NCBI GenBank assembly: GCA_029263395.1
Contig: JAJCXO010000257.1
Coordinates: forward strand, 49,963 to 113,962
From: Acidobacteriota bacterium
GTDB taxonomy: Bacteria > Acidobacteriota > Thermoanaerobaculia > Multivoradales > J023
Reading direction: 5' to 3'
Length of the DNA: 64,000 nucleotides
The position numbers and the translations under genes are program-made. The notes under the pieces were generated by a model. That model was not told where the DNA came from and made no database searches. It was given only the letters and a program-made list of their open reading frames with translations. How positions within the stretch are numbered: position 1 is the first letter of the stretch; every line of letters begins with the position of its first letter. This document shows positions 25,869-35,605 of this stretch, one piece after another.

Positions 25869-26615
25869 ATGAGCCAAACCGCGCTCACGGTCGTTATGCC
25901 GGCGTACAACGAAGAGGAGGCGATCGAGGGCGTCGTCACCGACTGGATGCACAAGCTCGATGCACTCGCCATCGACTACCAGCTCCGGCTCTACGACGAT
26001 GGCTCGCGGGACCGCACCCTCACCATCGCACAACACCTGGCATCGACGATCGATCGATTGTTGGTGATCGGCCACTCCAACCGCGGCCACGGGCCAACCA
26101 TTCTTCGCGGTTATCACGAGGCCAAGAGCGAGTGGATCTTCCAAACCGACAGTGATGGCGAGATCGGCAGCGAACCATTCGCAGAGCTCTGGCACCATCG
26201 CCAAGACTTCGATCTGCTGCTCGGTGTTCGGCAGGGTCGTCAGGCACCCTGGGTGCGTCGCTTGATGACGGCAACCGCACGCGGGACGACCCGCCTCCTA
26301 CTCGGGCCACGCACCGGAGGCCGGCCACAGATGCCGGGTGAGGTGATTCGCGACGCCAACGTCCCCTATCGGCTGATGCGCCGCGAGCGTCTAGTCCCTC
26401 TGCTGGGTCTTATTCCACCGGACACGTTTGCTCCCAACGTGGCGATCTCTGGACTGGCGATGGCGGCCGGATTGCGCATCCATCAACACCCGGTGCCCAG
26501 TCTGCTGCGAGCTGGCGGCCAACCATCACTAAGGCACACCAAGTTATTGCGGGCCGCTGCCCGATCGTGGTTCGAGACAGCGGCGATCGCGTGGCACTTT
26601 TATAGGCGACGATAG
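25869..26615 (+). CDS. Glycosyltransferase family 2
   Basis: GT-A fold transferase, 248 aa, cytosolic without membrane segments. Nucleotide-sugar motifs: TVVMPAYNEEEAIEG (8-22), YDDGSRDRT, and the metal-binding D-x-D region QTDSDGEIG. The C-terminal QVRRVLL-type region typical of dolichyl-phosphate-mannose-synthase-like members is replaced by PDTFAPNVAISGLAMAAGLRIHQHPV. It could make a polyprenyl-phosphate sugar for the membrane transferases at 28-34 kb. Divergent from the radical SAM gene and convergent, 12 bp apart, with the next. Confidence 0.9.
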   Translation: MSQTALTVVMPAYNEEEAIEGVVTDWMHKLDALAIDYQLRLYDDGSRDRTLTIAQHLASTIDRLLVIGHSNRGHGPTILRGYHEAKSEWIFQTDSDGEIGSEPFAELWHHRQDFDLLLGVRQGRQAPWVRRLMTATARGTTRLLLGPRTGGRPQMPGEVIRDANVPYRLMRRERLVPLLGLIPPDTFAPNVAISGLAMAAGLRIHQHPVPSLLRAGGQPSLRHTKLLRAAARSWFETAAIAWHFYRRR

Positions 26616-26627
26616 CGCCTCAGACGA

Positions 26628-28052
26628 TCACCGCCGCAAGAATCTGACCAGCGTGTTGGCCCCACTCAGCGCTCCCGAACGATCACCGCGCAGAGTGCGC
26701 CGCAGGACCTCGGCAGCAATCCGTGCCTGCGACTCGAGTTCGATGCCAGGGATCGCTTGATCCAACAGCACCAGAGCTTGGGTAATCCTGGCCGCATTGG
26801 ACGACTTTGAAGGAGACGGCAGTTGTGTACCCGGGGCCGGGGTTGTACCAACCGGCGGAGTGGTGCCGGTCGAGTCCGAACCCTCGACGTGGATCCCCTC
26901 ACGATCGACGACAATGCGATACAGCGGCTGCCCGGTCGGGATCGGAATCGACGCATCAACGGTGAATTTTCCTTCGCTCCCGGGCGCACCGCGGCGATCT
27001 ACAGGAGGCCAGTCTCCCTGATTGCCACCGGAGCGCACACCTTCCGCAATCGACACAATTTTATTGCCCTCGCGGCGTGCGGAAACCCGGCCGACCGCAT
27101 TGCCACCGGGGGTTCCCCGCAAATGTGCTGGGTGAAGCCCGAGGGTGCGATAGCTCCCGCCGACCAACGACTGACCCATCAACGGTGGCGTCGAGGCATG
27201 GCTATTGGTCGCGAAAAAGCTATAACCATCGCCACTGGCGTAACGTGCAATCTCGAGTCGCACCCACGACTGCACACCGAGTTGCCGCAATTCGGCGACA
27301 ATCGGCTCCGGATTGGGATTGGTGATGTGCTGCCGAAGGAGCTCACGATCTGCGTCGTTGAGGTAGGTGTGTGGAGTGGTCGCCATGACGCGACAAGGCC
27401 AGCCCTGAATCCGCCGATGCGTCTGACGCCAGGTGGGTAGCGCTGGTGGATCCGGCAGCAGCTGAGCCGCCAGACAATAGGTCAGAAACACGTTGCCGCG
27501 AAAAGGCCACTGTGAACGCATGCCACCCGCGCAGACCTGAAACGGCAGGCCTCGGTTCGAATACGCGGCTTCACTGCCACTACCTTCTCCCGCCTCCCGT
27601 CGGTAGCTTTTAGGCAGAGCCAACAGCGCCATGAAGTAGGCATGAGCACGCAACACACTGCGGATTTCCGGATCCTTCTTGACCTCGAATGCCATTGCGA
27701 GGTAGGGCACCGGATGAGGGTAGATGTGTGACAGCGATTCCGCACCCCACAACCCTCGGTGAGTGCCATCGAGCTGAAACTTGCAGTACTGGCGTATGAC
27801 ATCCCACTTCTCGTTCTCCATCAACGCCAGCAGTACCGCGCCCGCAACCGGGTGATTCCACGAACCGCCACGACCAACTTCGGCAGGAGGGATCGCGCTG
27901 ACATGCCGACGAGCGGACGTCCGCGCCACACCCCGCCAATACTTCTGGGTAGTCGAGTCGTCACGACCCAGTGACCGGTAATTCTCCAAAGCATGCGCCA
28001 TGATCTCGGCGTCGTTGCTTCGCTGTTCGACTGGCGGCACGGTATAACGCAT
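26628..28052 (-). CDS. Hypothetical protein, 474 aa
   Basis: Start at 28052 chosen for the GGGAGGATCCT site directly upstream. Not recognised. The N-terminal two-thirds (about 1-300) is helical with many Trp/Arg and looks like an alpha/alpha barrel (WRGVARTSARRHVSAIPPAEVGRGGSWNHP, HRGLWGAESLSHIYPHPVPYLAMAFEV). The middle carries a beta segment (YRIVVDREGIHVEG, about 390-405), then a Pro/Thr/Gly linker (TTPPVGTTPAPGTQLP) and a helical C-terminus. No signal peptide. It sits inside the glycan region but has no glycosidase signature that I can name. Confidence 0.7.
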   Translation of the reverse strand: MRYTVPPVEQRSNDAEIMAHALENYRSLGRDDSTTQKYWRGVARTSARRHVSAIPPAEVGRGGSWNHPVAGAVLLALMENEKWDVIRQYCKFQLDGTHRGLWGAESLSHIYPHPVPYLAMAFEVKKDPEIRSVLRAHAYFMALLALPKSYRREAGEGSGSEAAYSNRGLPFQVCAGGMRSQWPFRGNVFLTYCLAAQLLPDPPALPTWRQTHRRIQGWPCRVMATTPHTYLNDADRELLRQHITNPNPEPIVAELRQLGVQSWVRLEIARYASGDGYSFFATNSHASTPPLMGQSLVGGSYRTLGLHPAHLRGTPGGNAVGRVSARREGNKIVSIAEGVRSGGNQGDWPPVDRRGAPGSEGKFTVDASIPIPTGQPLYRIVVDREGIHVEGSDSTGTTPPVGTTPAPGTQLPSPSKSSNAARITQALVLLDQAIPGIELESQARIAAEVLRRTLRGDRSGALSGANTLVRFLRR

Positions 28053-28132
28053 AGGATCCTCCCTGGACACTGTTGGCAAACTCGGTCGGTACTACCTCAA
28101 GAACATAGTACGGCATCCATTATCGTAACCCG

Positions 28133-29875
28133 TCACAACACGGGTGCAAGCTCGCCTGTGGCGGATCGACAGTCATAGACCTCGATCGTGCCATAGTCGG
28201 GGCTGGGATGCTGGACCTCGGTGCGGGAACAATGGGCCACCAAGTACGAACCAAATTCAAGGAATCGTTGGCGGACGCCAACGTTGCCAGGGCTGGCGCG
28301 TGGATCGGTTGCATCGCGCTCAAAATAGTAGCCCTCGATCACCACCCAGTCAGGAGCGAGACGCGCCATACTGTCGGCGACCGACGTTGTCGGCGGGTCG
28401 AGAAACAGCAAGTTGATAGACCGCAGATCGCGGTGTCCGTGACGGGTCAAGCCAAGCCAAAAGGGCTGTGAGATCAGACCTCGTTGACCGGGAGGCAATG
28501 CTGTCGAAATCGCCTCGCTGAGCTCCATGTAGCGCGTGGTACCGCTCGCGATCTGGCGCATGCTGGCCAGGCCGACACTGCTCTCGAATACTACCAACGC
28601 CAACACGGCGGGTAACGCAATGCGGGCCGCCCGACCTCGCCAACCGGCCCGGCGACACAACCAATCGGCCAAAAAAGCCAGCTGGAGGGCGATGAAAGGC
28701 CAAACCAAAATTGTGTAGTAGTAACGCTTGAGAGCTACCACCAAGGCCAGACAAAGCTCCAAAACCGGGAATGCCAGCAACAGAAAACGATCGGCGAATT
28801 GCCAGGTTACATCGAGGGTCCTGATCTGGCTCTTGCCTTGGATCCGCTGCCACAAGACAAACGAGCTCGCGGGCATCAACAGCAGCACCAGCCAAATGCC
28901 GATCCTAGGACGCAGAAAGGCAGCTTCGAGACTACCGCCAGACCACGCGGCATAACGCCACACTTCACGCTGCAAGTTGTGCCAATAGAAACTCAGATCC
29001 AGCAGCCCGAAGCGCCCTTGATGCCGCGACATCTGCCCAACATAGGCCTCGGGGTCCTGGAGCAAATAGGCAATCCACGGCAGAAGTGCGAGGCCGAAGC
29101 CACAAGTGATCAGATAAGGGGCCAAGGTCCGGACCACCCGCCAACCACGATGCCACCACAAGGCTGCGATCAACAGCACGCCGAGGAACGCACCATAAAT
29201 ATGGGCTAGCGTCGCTAGACCGGCTAGACCACCGGCAAACACAAAGCCCGCTGACGCATAACTCGCAGCGGTATGACGTGCAGGTGTATCGCCGGCAGAC
29301 GCCCGCCCTGGCGACATCCCTCCCTCGGAGTTTCGCACCGCCCACACAAAGCAACAACAAGACGCGAGCACGAACACCGGCACCAAGATGTCGTAGCGAA
29401 CCACCCGTGCAAAGTCGATCAAGGCCACGCCACTCGTGCCTGGGACTAATCCGAGCCGCAACGTCGCCAATAACGTCGCTGCCAACAACCCGACGCGCAC
29501 GCCAAAAAGCATACGCCCGAGTTGAAACGTCAACATCAGCGCCAACCATCCGCACAGTACCGAAACCAGGCGTGCCTGCAAAACTCCTAGCCCGAAGAGC
29601 TTGAAGGACAACGCCACCAACAACGGATAGGCTGGCATGTACTCGTAGTTGCGCAACTCGCTGCGGTGATAACCAGCGAAGAGATCGTTGCCGTAGACCC
29701 CTTCATTTGCGAGCTTGTGGGCTGGCGCCACGATACCCATCTGGGGCCAATCGAGCAGAGGGTAGTCCCCTAGGTACGGCAACGTCGCGCCGAAATACCA
29801 GCCGCTGAGGAGACCCAGGAAGAGGGGCGCTCGCCAACGCTTTGGGATGGGAATCTCGAATTTCATCAACATCAT
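28133..29875 (-). CDS. GT39/ArnT-like membrane glycosyltransferase
   Basis: Polytopic membrane protein with about 11-12 hydrophobic helices and a periplasmic C-terminal part. The start at 29875 (MMLMKFEIPIPKRWRAP) is preferred; an upstream extension would overlap the divergent gene and has no fitting N-terminus. The first periplasmic loop has DWPQMG and ANEGVYGNDLFAGYHRSELRNYEYMPAYP, corresponding to the acidic catalytic loop of GT-C enzymes of the PMT/ArnT class, which use polyprenyl-phosphate sugars. The soluble tail contains DWVVIEGYYFERDATDP. Target glycan or lipid unknown. Confidence 0.87.
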   Translation of the reverse strand: MMLMKFEIPIPKRWRAPLFLGLLSGWYFGATLPYLGDYPLLDWPQMGIVAPAHKLANEGVYGNDLFAGYHRSELRNYEYMPAYPLLVALSFKLFGLGVLQARLVSVLCGWLALMLTFQLGRMLFGVRVGLLAATLLATLRLGLVPGTSGVALIDFARVVRYDILVPVFVLASCCCFVWAVRNSEGGMSPGRASAGDTPARHTAASYASAGFVFAGGLAGLATLAHIYGAFLGVLLIAALWWHRGWRVVRTLAPYLITCGFGLALLPWIAYLLQDPEAYVGQMSRHQGRFGLLDLSFYWHNLQREVWRYAAWSGGSLEAAFLRPRIGIWLVLLLMPASSFVLWQRIQGKSQIRTLDVTWQFADRFLLLAFPVLELCLALVVALKRYYYTILVWPFIALQLAFLADWLCRRAGWRGRAARIALPAVLALVVFESSVGLASMRQIASGTTRYMELSEAISTALPPGQRGLISQPFWLGLTRHGHRDLRSINLLFLDPPTTSVADSMARLAPDWVVIEGYYFERDATDPRASPGNVGVRQRFLEFGSYLVAHCSRTEVQHPSPDYGTIEVYDCRSATGELAPVL

Positions 29876-29921
29876 GTCCGCTGTAAGCTCGTTATTCTGA
29901 CCGAATAGATAGTTCGCCGTC

Positions 29922-31115
29922 ATGCATCTAACGAATCCAGCCGCCAACCACAATCGCCACCCTTCGGCGAGTCGACTCGAGCGTGTCTGCGGAGGCGTGG
30001 TCGAGGCATCTTGGTTGGGCGCTCTGGCGGCAACTCCGCTTTTGGTCAACGTTTACAGCCAGCGTTCTTTTGATCCCGACAAGACCGCTGTTTTGAATCT
30101 GCTGGCGTTGGTCATGGCCACCGCCTGGCTGATCCGTCTGGCAGCAGGGGGACGAGTGGGCCTGGCGGTTTCGAGCGAGGCACCAACCGACGGCGCGAGC
30201 AGAAGATTGTGGTGGCTAGTGCTCGTGCCAATCCTGCTCTATGGGCTCAGCTTGATCGTCAGCTCGCTGATTTCAATCGACCCTCGTCTCAGCTGGAGTG
30301 GTTCCTACCATCGCGCTCAGGGCACTTGGAGCCAACTCGGCTATCTAGCGATCTTTGCCGCCATGCTCGCCCACCTTCGCCAGGGTGCACAGGCCCGCCG
30401 ACTGATTTTCGTCGTTGTGTCGACGAGTCTGCTAGCTGCGCTTTATGGAGTTCTGCAGCATCTCGGACGGGATCCGGTGCAGTGGCTGCTGCCCCACGAT
30501 CGGGCCGGGTCTACCCTCGGCAACCCGGTGTTTTTCGCCGCTTTTCTGGTGATGGCGATTTTCCTCACGTTAGAAGCCTTGTGGCGCAGCCGTTCCAAGG
30601 TGGGCCGCACCGGCGCACTCCTCTATGTGCTCCTAATGCAGCTCACAGCACTCGCAGCGGCTCAAAGTCGTGGCCCGATCGTGGGTCTGCTCGCGGGTTT
30701 CATCGTGGCCGCAGTTCTAGCCAGGACCTTGCGCCGAAAAGCCAAATCTGAATCAACAGGACGACGCTGGGCGGTTGCGATCTCAGTTGGCACCCTAGTG
30801 TTAGTTACCTTGGGAGTTACGGGCTCTTCACCCTCTCGACTCAGCGGACTGCTCGATCCGACGTCGCCCACCGCTCGGGTTCGCTTGTTGATCTGGCAGG
30901 GAGCCGCAGGCATCGTGGCATCCAACCAACCTCTACTTGCAGACGGCGAGACAGTCGATCGTTGGCACCGCTTGCGACCGTGGTTCGGTCACGGGCCAGA
31001 GACCTTCGCGCTAGCGTTCCATCGCTTCCACTCTCCTGAGCTCGCTCGACTCGAACGCCCCGATCGCTCTCGGCCTCACGGCTTTGACGTTCAGTGCTGC
31101 GGGCTCGCGCCCTGA
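29922..31115 (+). CDS. O-antigen ligase-like protein, truncated
   Basis: Polytopic protein with about nine hydrophobic segments and the Wzy_C (O-antigen ligase/polymerase) region. SYHRAQGTWSQLGY and TLGNPVFFAAFL match the family, and the hallmark ARVRLLIWQGA and FGHGPETFALAFHRF are present. Family members normally continue after the ELARLERPDRS motif with AHNE-type catalytic residues and further membrane helices. Here the sequence changes to unrelated residues and stops ten codons later. The catalytic C-terminal part is therefore missing and the protein is probably inactive. The junction with foreign sequence is near 31070-31085. Confidence 0.82.
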   Translation: MHLTNPAANHNRHPSASRLERVCGGVVEASWLGALAATPLLVNVYSQRSFDPDKTAVLNLLALVMATAWLIRLAAGGRVGLAVSSEAPTDGASRRLWWLVLVPILLYGLSLIVSSLISIDPRLSWSGSYHRAQGTWSQLGYLAIFAAMLAHLRQGAQARRLIFVVVSTSLLAALYGVLQHLGRDPVQWLLPHDRAGSTLGNPVFFAAFLVMAIFLTLEALWRSRSKVGRTGALLYVLLMQLTALAAAQSRGPIVGLLAGFIVAAVLARTLRRKAKSESTGRRWAVAISVGTLVLVTLGVTGSSPSRLSGLLDPTSPTARVRLLIWQGAAGIVASNQPLLADGETVDRWHRLRPWFGHGPETFALAFHRFHSPELARLERPDRSRPHGFDVQCCGLAP

Positions 31116-31850
31116 AGAGGCCAAACGGTCGAGCTACGGTCTTGCTAGCATCGAGCTCACCAAGACGGTCGGCACAAATCCCGCGGAATGTGCTCAAACC
31201 AACAGCATCATGGTCTCGGCAGGTAGAACGGTGATCTATTGTTACAACGTCGATAATACCGGCGTCACAACCTTCGATCTCCACACCTTGGAAGATGACC
31301 AGTTGGGTACGCTCCTGGCTGATTTCTTCCAACGCTGACACCGGGCAGCTCGTTCTTCGTTACCGAGACTGCTCAGATCGCAGAAACGACGGTCAGCACT
31401 GCCACCTGGACAGCGGTGTCTGCTTTTGGCTCGGCGGTTGATTTTGATACCGCAACAGTGACCATTGCTGAACCCTCGATCGAGCTCACCAAAACCGTGG
31501 GTACCGAGCCCGAGCCGGCATGCGCCACGGATGATTTCCTCTCGGTGCCCCCTGGCACCGATGTCACCTACTGTTACGAAGTCCGCAACACCGGCAATGT
31601 AACCTTCAACCTACATGACCTGTTCGATGATCAACTCGGAGTGCTACAAGACGACTTGGCACAGGAGTTCGCGCCGGGCAACACTTTGCGGGTAACCACC
31701 ACCGCCAACATTCTCACCACCACCGTCAATTCTGCGACCTGGACAGCGAGAGACCCTTTTTTTGCGCAGGCCATAGACTCCGCGACGGTTGATACCTCGA
31801 AAATCTCCAACGACAGTTACGAAAGCGGCACAACCGACGCTTGGCAATAG
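31081..31850 (+). pseudogene. Frameshifted C-terminal fragment of a surface repeat protein
   Basis: Two repeats of a conserved-repeat domain (DUF11/DUF7507-like) are visible: SIELTKTVGTNPAEC in one frame (31084-31338) and SIELTKTVGTEPEPAC in another (31416-31850). Between them the peptide LTPGSSFFVTETAQIAETTVS is legible only after a one-base shift at about 31329-31333, where one base seems missing. Each repeat has the (T/Y)YCY(E/N)V.NTG...F(D/N)LH core, with cysteines that may pair. No start codon, signal peptide or N-terminal domains remain, so this is the tail of a large secreted adhesin-like protein fused behind the broken ligase gene. Confidence 0.8.
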
Positions 31851-31868
31851 CTCGTAGCTAGTGGAGAC

Positions 31869-33548
31869 CTAGGGTCGGGCTGAGGAGGCGTCCCAGCGGA
31901 AGGCGATGGCTCGACGAAGCGGTGAACTGCCCGGGTAGGCCGGGCCGGTCCAGATCATTTCGAGCCGGGAAACACAGGCACCGATCTGATCTTGGTATTG
32001 GTCAAAGGGATCGTCAGCGTTGAACACGTCGACGACATAGTCGATACGCTCACGATCCAGGTAGGTGCACAGATCGTGGCGGTCATCAAGAAAGAACGAC
32101 CACGAGTTGACCAACCCATCCAGGTTGACGACTTGGCGATCCGAAAAAAACGCCAAGATGCCAGCATTCCAGGAACCGATCTTGGTATCTGCAGGTAAGT
32201 GGCTTCGACTCCAGCCCGCCGCAACATAAAGCGGTTCGCTACTGAAGCGCGCCTGCTGCTGACGAAAACGTGACGTGTTGATCGCTGTCGAGATCATCAC
32301 CACGCTCACTGCTACCGCGAGGATCCCTCGACGCCATTGCGGGCGATGTACCGTCATCTCGCCTACTCGGTCGACAAGCCACGCAGCAAACAGCGCCGTG
32401 ATCAATGGCTGTGCAACAAAATACCAGGGTTGAAAACTGAAGCCACCATGAAAAATGGCGACGTAGACCAGGTACTGCGTCACCGCCAGGATCGCTACCG
32501 GCCAAAGGGCGCCAATCGCTGGAATTTGGCGACGTGCCGCGACTATCCAAACCAAACCACCGAAGGCCCCAAACAACAGACTGATCGCATGGGATCGATT
32601 GAGACTCGTAAGAGGCGTCCACAGATACCGTGCCTTGGCGACCCACCATCCGTGAGCCTGATACAACGGATCCAGTGCCAGCGCCTCGAACGACCAGGCA
32701 CGCTTCACGGCGCCGCTGACTGGCCAGGGATGATCGAATTGCCAGAGATTGAAAGCAACATAGGCGGCCACCGTGATCATCACCGGCCCCGCAAACAACG
32801 CCAAGGAACGTCGATCGAGACGCTCACGCCATACCAAACTCAGTCCCAAGAGCCCCGCCAACAACAGGTTGTCGAGCCGGGCGAGAAACGCCAGGCTCGC
32901 GACGACGCCGAGTTGGACTAGCCACGATGCCGACGGGGGACGTGCCGACGGTGGGCGCCTCGCCTGCTGACCCGACCGACCCGAGTAGAGAACCAACAGA
33001 CCGATGACTAGGAAAGCCTGAAGGGCATATTCCATACCGGCCCAAGACATCCAATAGGTACACTGGATGCGGATCCAAACCACCGCTGCCATTGTCGCAG
33101 CAACACCCCCCATCAAGTTACGGGCTAGGCGCCACACGAGCCCAGTGGTCAACGCCGCCAGCAGCATTTGCAGACCAAAACTGGCAAACAGGAGATCTTC
33201 TGGAGCTGGGACCATCGATGCCAAACCCACGATGCAGAGTAGCCAGAGGGGATGGTAGCCATTGGTGGGATGGACACCGTCGAAGGTCGACCCAGAGCCC
33301 GCAGCTGTGTATCGGGCCACTTGTAGGTAGTAAAAGCCGTCGTCGTAGTACATCCCAGCGATATTGCGCGCTAGTTTCGATCGCGGACTGCTTCTTGTCT
33401 CGAGTGCTCCGCCCTCCTCACTGAGTCTGGAGGCAATGGCATCATACGGAGCTAGCGTCTGCTCGCTAGTCAACAACGGGATGATCACAACCACCGCCCA
33501 CAAACAGACGGCGATTGCGAGCCAGCGGTCTCGTCCAGGCATCGCCAT
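31869..33548 (-). CDS. Polytopic membrane glycosyltransferase (GT-C-like)
   Basis: Start at 33548 chosen because its ATG overlaps the upstream GNAT stop (TGATG), a typical coupled arrangement; the open frame extends further but overlaps that gene. About ten hydrophobic segments. A conserved periplasmic loop has IAGMYYDDGFYYLQVARY, with an acidic DD expected to be catalytic in GT-C enzymes, followed by GVHPTNGYHPLW. The soluble C-terminus (RIDYVVDVFNADDP, LEMIWTGPAYPG) resembles other bacterial DUF2029/GT87-type proteins. It is the last gene of a three-gene operon PIG-L, GNAT, GT-C. Confidence 0.86.
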   Translation of the reverse strand: MAMPGRDRWLAIAVCLWAVVVIIPLLTSEQTLAPYDAIASRLSEEGGALETRSSPRSKLARNIAGMYYDDGFYYLQVARYTAAGSGSTFDGVHPTNGYHPLWLLCIVGLASMVPAPEDLLFASFGLQMLLAALTTGLVWRLARNLMGGVAATMAAVVWIRIQCTYWMSWAGMEYALQAFLVIGLLVLYSGRSGQQARRPPSARPPSASWLVQLGVVASLAFLARLDNLLLAGLLGLSLVWRERLDRRSLALFAGPVMITVAAYVAFNLWQFDHPWPVSGAVKRAWSFEALALDPLYQAHGWWVAKARYLWTPLTSLNRSHAISLLFGAFGGLVWIVAARRQIPAIGALWPVAILAVTQYLVYVAIFHGGFSFQPWYFVAQPLITALFAAWLVDRVGEMTVHRPQWRRGILAVAVSVVMISTAINTSRFRQQQARFSSEPLYVAAGWSRSHLPADTKIGSWNAGILAFFSDRQVVNLDGLVNSWSFFLDDRHDLCTYLDRERIDYVVDVFNADDPFDQYQDQIGACVSRLEMIWTGPAYPGSSPLRRAIAFRWDASSARP

Positions 33549-34633
33549 CAGATGACGTCGAAGTCGCCACCCATCAGGCTCCACTGCCCGGGGTCTCTCA
33601 ACGTCTTCGGATCCATCGACTCGCTGAACGGTAAACACTGAACGCCAAAACTGCCCCAGCTGAAGAGGAAACCATGGCGACGCCAACGGCGGTAGTGATC
33701 CGTTGACGGGATAGCCAGGGTGGCGATGGCATCAACTCCTTCCGCAGCGAGTCGCTCGACCCCAGCGATGATCAGCGTCTCGATTATCCCCGGATCATCG
33801 CCCTCGGCCACCATTTCGGCAATAAAACCAAAACGCCGATCCGGCAAGTCTTCGACCCGATAGGCCAGGTAGCCGCAGGCTCGATGTTGGCACCGGGCCA
33901 CCAATACCGAGTAGTCGAAGCGCGGGCAGGTCTGGTAGCGCCATCGCACCCAATCGGTCCCGCGCTCCACCCCCCAGGGCGCGGCTGACTTCGGTAGCCT
34001 GTCATCCGCCGCAAAGGTCTCGCCTTGGCTGAGATTTAGGATCTCACACTCCAGAGGGCTGGACTTTGCGCCCCGATCCCACCACTGGTTCCACAGCCGG
34101 CTGATCCCGCGCGCTCGACTCAACCCAGGGACACCAAGTCTTCGCGCAATAATCGCCTCGGGACGCAACGGTCGGATCTGCCAGCGGAGAGGGAAGAGTG
34201 GACGCCAGCCAAGGTATCGGTCTCGTGATCCGAATTGCTCATTGGGCGCCCCCAACAGACCGACATAACCCGCTTGGCGCCAATGCTCGTGAATCCAACC
34301 GGCACAACGCGTGAACAACCCCTGACGCCGATACTCCGGCAAAGTCCAAAGATCGACCGCAACCAAGGCGTCGAAGATCCCGCTGGGTAGCCTCAAACGA
34401 CATGGGATCCCGGCGTAATGAAAGATCGGTTGCCCTTGGCGGTCAACGACCACCCAAATGTTTTCGGTTAGAGCCTCGCGAGTTTTCAACTTCCAACGCC
34501 AAGTCGTCTCCGGCATCTGCCAGCCATAAACTTGCTCGAAGCCGGCCAGGAGTGCCGCCTCATCCCCTGGCTGGTAGCCTCGAAGCTGCCAGCCCACATC
34601 GCTCGGGGGCTCTGATGGCACGCGATGACTCAT
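33548..34633 (-). CDS. GNAT family N-acetyltransferase
   Basis: 361-residue acetyltransferase-fold protein. The central part has the acetyl-CoA region VAVDLWTLPEYRRQGLFTRCAGWIHEHW (A motif R/Q-x-x-G/A reads RRQGLF). The second half repeats a GNAT-like fold (YSVLVARCQHRACGYLAYRVED) as in tandem GNAT/FemAB-type enzymes. The ATG overlaps the PIG-L deacetylase stop (ATGA, 34630-34633). Deacetylase followed by an acetyltransferase suggests remodelling of an amino sugar N-acyl group in the glycan made here; that is inference from context. Confidence 0.85.
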   Translation of the reverse strand: MSHRVPSEPPSDVGWQLRGYQPGDEAALLAGFEQVYGWQMPETTWRWKLKTREALTENIWVVVDRQGQPIFHYAGIPCRLRLPSGIFDALVAVDLWTLPEYRRQGLFTRCAGWIHEHWRQAGYVGLLGAPNEQFGSRDRYLGWRPLFPLRWQIRPLRPEAIIARRLGVPGLSRARGISRLWNQWWDRGAKSSPLECEILNLSQGETFAADDRLPKSAAPWGVERGTDWVRWRYQTCPRFDYSVLVARCQHRACGYLAYRVEDLPDRRFGFIAEMVAEGDDPGIIETLIIAGVERLAAEGVDAIATLAIPSTDHYRRWRRHGFLFSWGSFGVQCLPFSESMDPKTLRDPGQWSLMGGDFDVI

Positions 34634-35517
34634 CGGTCCTCCGCGGCGAGTTTCAGGCGACGGCGCTCACCGCGCCCCAACAGATACGCTAACGGGTCAC
34701 TCCAGGCGTAATAACGTAATCCTCGAAACCTTCGACTCGATTGCTGTGGCAGCTCGCGATGTAATCGCTCGTAACGCGTCGAGCTCATGCACCAAAACTC
34801 TTCGGCACCTCGGTAGCCGTAGCACGCCCCTGAATATCGACGATGTCGCCAGCAACGCTCGATCGAACCGAATTGAGAGGAGTAGGCATGCAAGGCGGTC
34901 AACAGCCGTGAGTCGTTGGGAGACATTGGGACGATGAGATTGGTCAGCACCGAGGTCAAAGGAACCTGGGACGGATAGATCCGCAGCACAATCTCGTGCC
35001 CTTCGCGCACCGAAGCCAACCCTTCAGCCAAAGCCCTGGCAACCCGTCGATGTTCAGGGTGGAAGTCGACCCGCGATGGTGCGTAGATCACGTGCGGCCC
35101 AAACGCTCTCAGGCTATCTGCCAGCACAGGAGTCAACTCGGCGATCTGCCACTGCCCCTCTGACATTCCCAGCCACTCGAGCTCAGCTCCTAGCGCACGA
35201 ATCGCGGCCTCGATCTCCCGTCGTCGCACCGCCGCCATATCGGAAGGTTTCAGATTCAAGGCTCGCGATAAGCCTCCATCGGTAACGCAGCAGACTTTAA
35301 CCACGTCGCCGCAGTGGTGATGTTCGAGCATGGCGCCTGCACAGCCGGCGACTTCGTCGTCGGGGTGAGTGGCAATGACTAGGATACGTTCCCCGCCGGG
35401 AGAGCTCCAGACCTCGGGACGCAGTCGGGCCAGACGGCCCACCATCTTGAAGCCAATCGACCAGAGTCCTTCGAAAGCAGCCTGTACCACTCGCTTGAGC
35501 CATCGCAATCTCGGCAT
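34630..35517 (-). CDS. PIG-L family N-deacetylase (LmbE-like)
   Basis: Zinc-dependent deacetylase of N-acetyl sugars. The metal site motif is THPDDE (50-55) in LVIATHPDDEVAGC, and the second part is VDFHPEHRRVARAL, with conserved His residues. RRREIEAAIRALGA matches the family. Residues 1-40 are an amphipathic extension. C-terminal part aromatic and basic. First gene of the operon with the GNAT and GT-C genes, and divergent from DUF4956. Confidence 0.9.
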   Translation of the reverse strand: MPRLRWLKRVVQAAFEGLWSIGFKMVGRLARLRPEVWSSPGGERILVIATHPDDEVAGCAGAMLEHHHCGDVVKVCCVTDGGLSRALNLKPSDMAAVRRREIEAAIRALGAELEWLGMSEGQWQIAELTPVLADSLRAFGPHVIYAPSRVDFHPEHRRVARALAEGLASVREGHEIVLRIYPSQVPLTSVLTNLIVPMSPNDSRLLTALHAYSSQFGSIERCWRHRRYSGACYGYRGAEEFWCMSSTRYERLHRELPQQSSRRFRGLRYYAWSDPLAYLLGRGERRRLKLAAEDR

Positions 35518-35605
35518 CGGTACGCCAACGTTGTCACATTCTGCGAGCTGCTACTATCCACCACTTCACCGCCTGCAGGGGCCACGTTAGAGGAGATCGC
35601 CGAGC

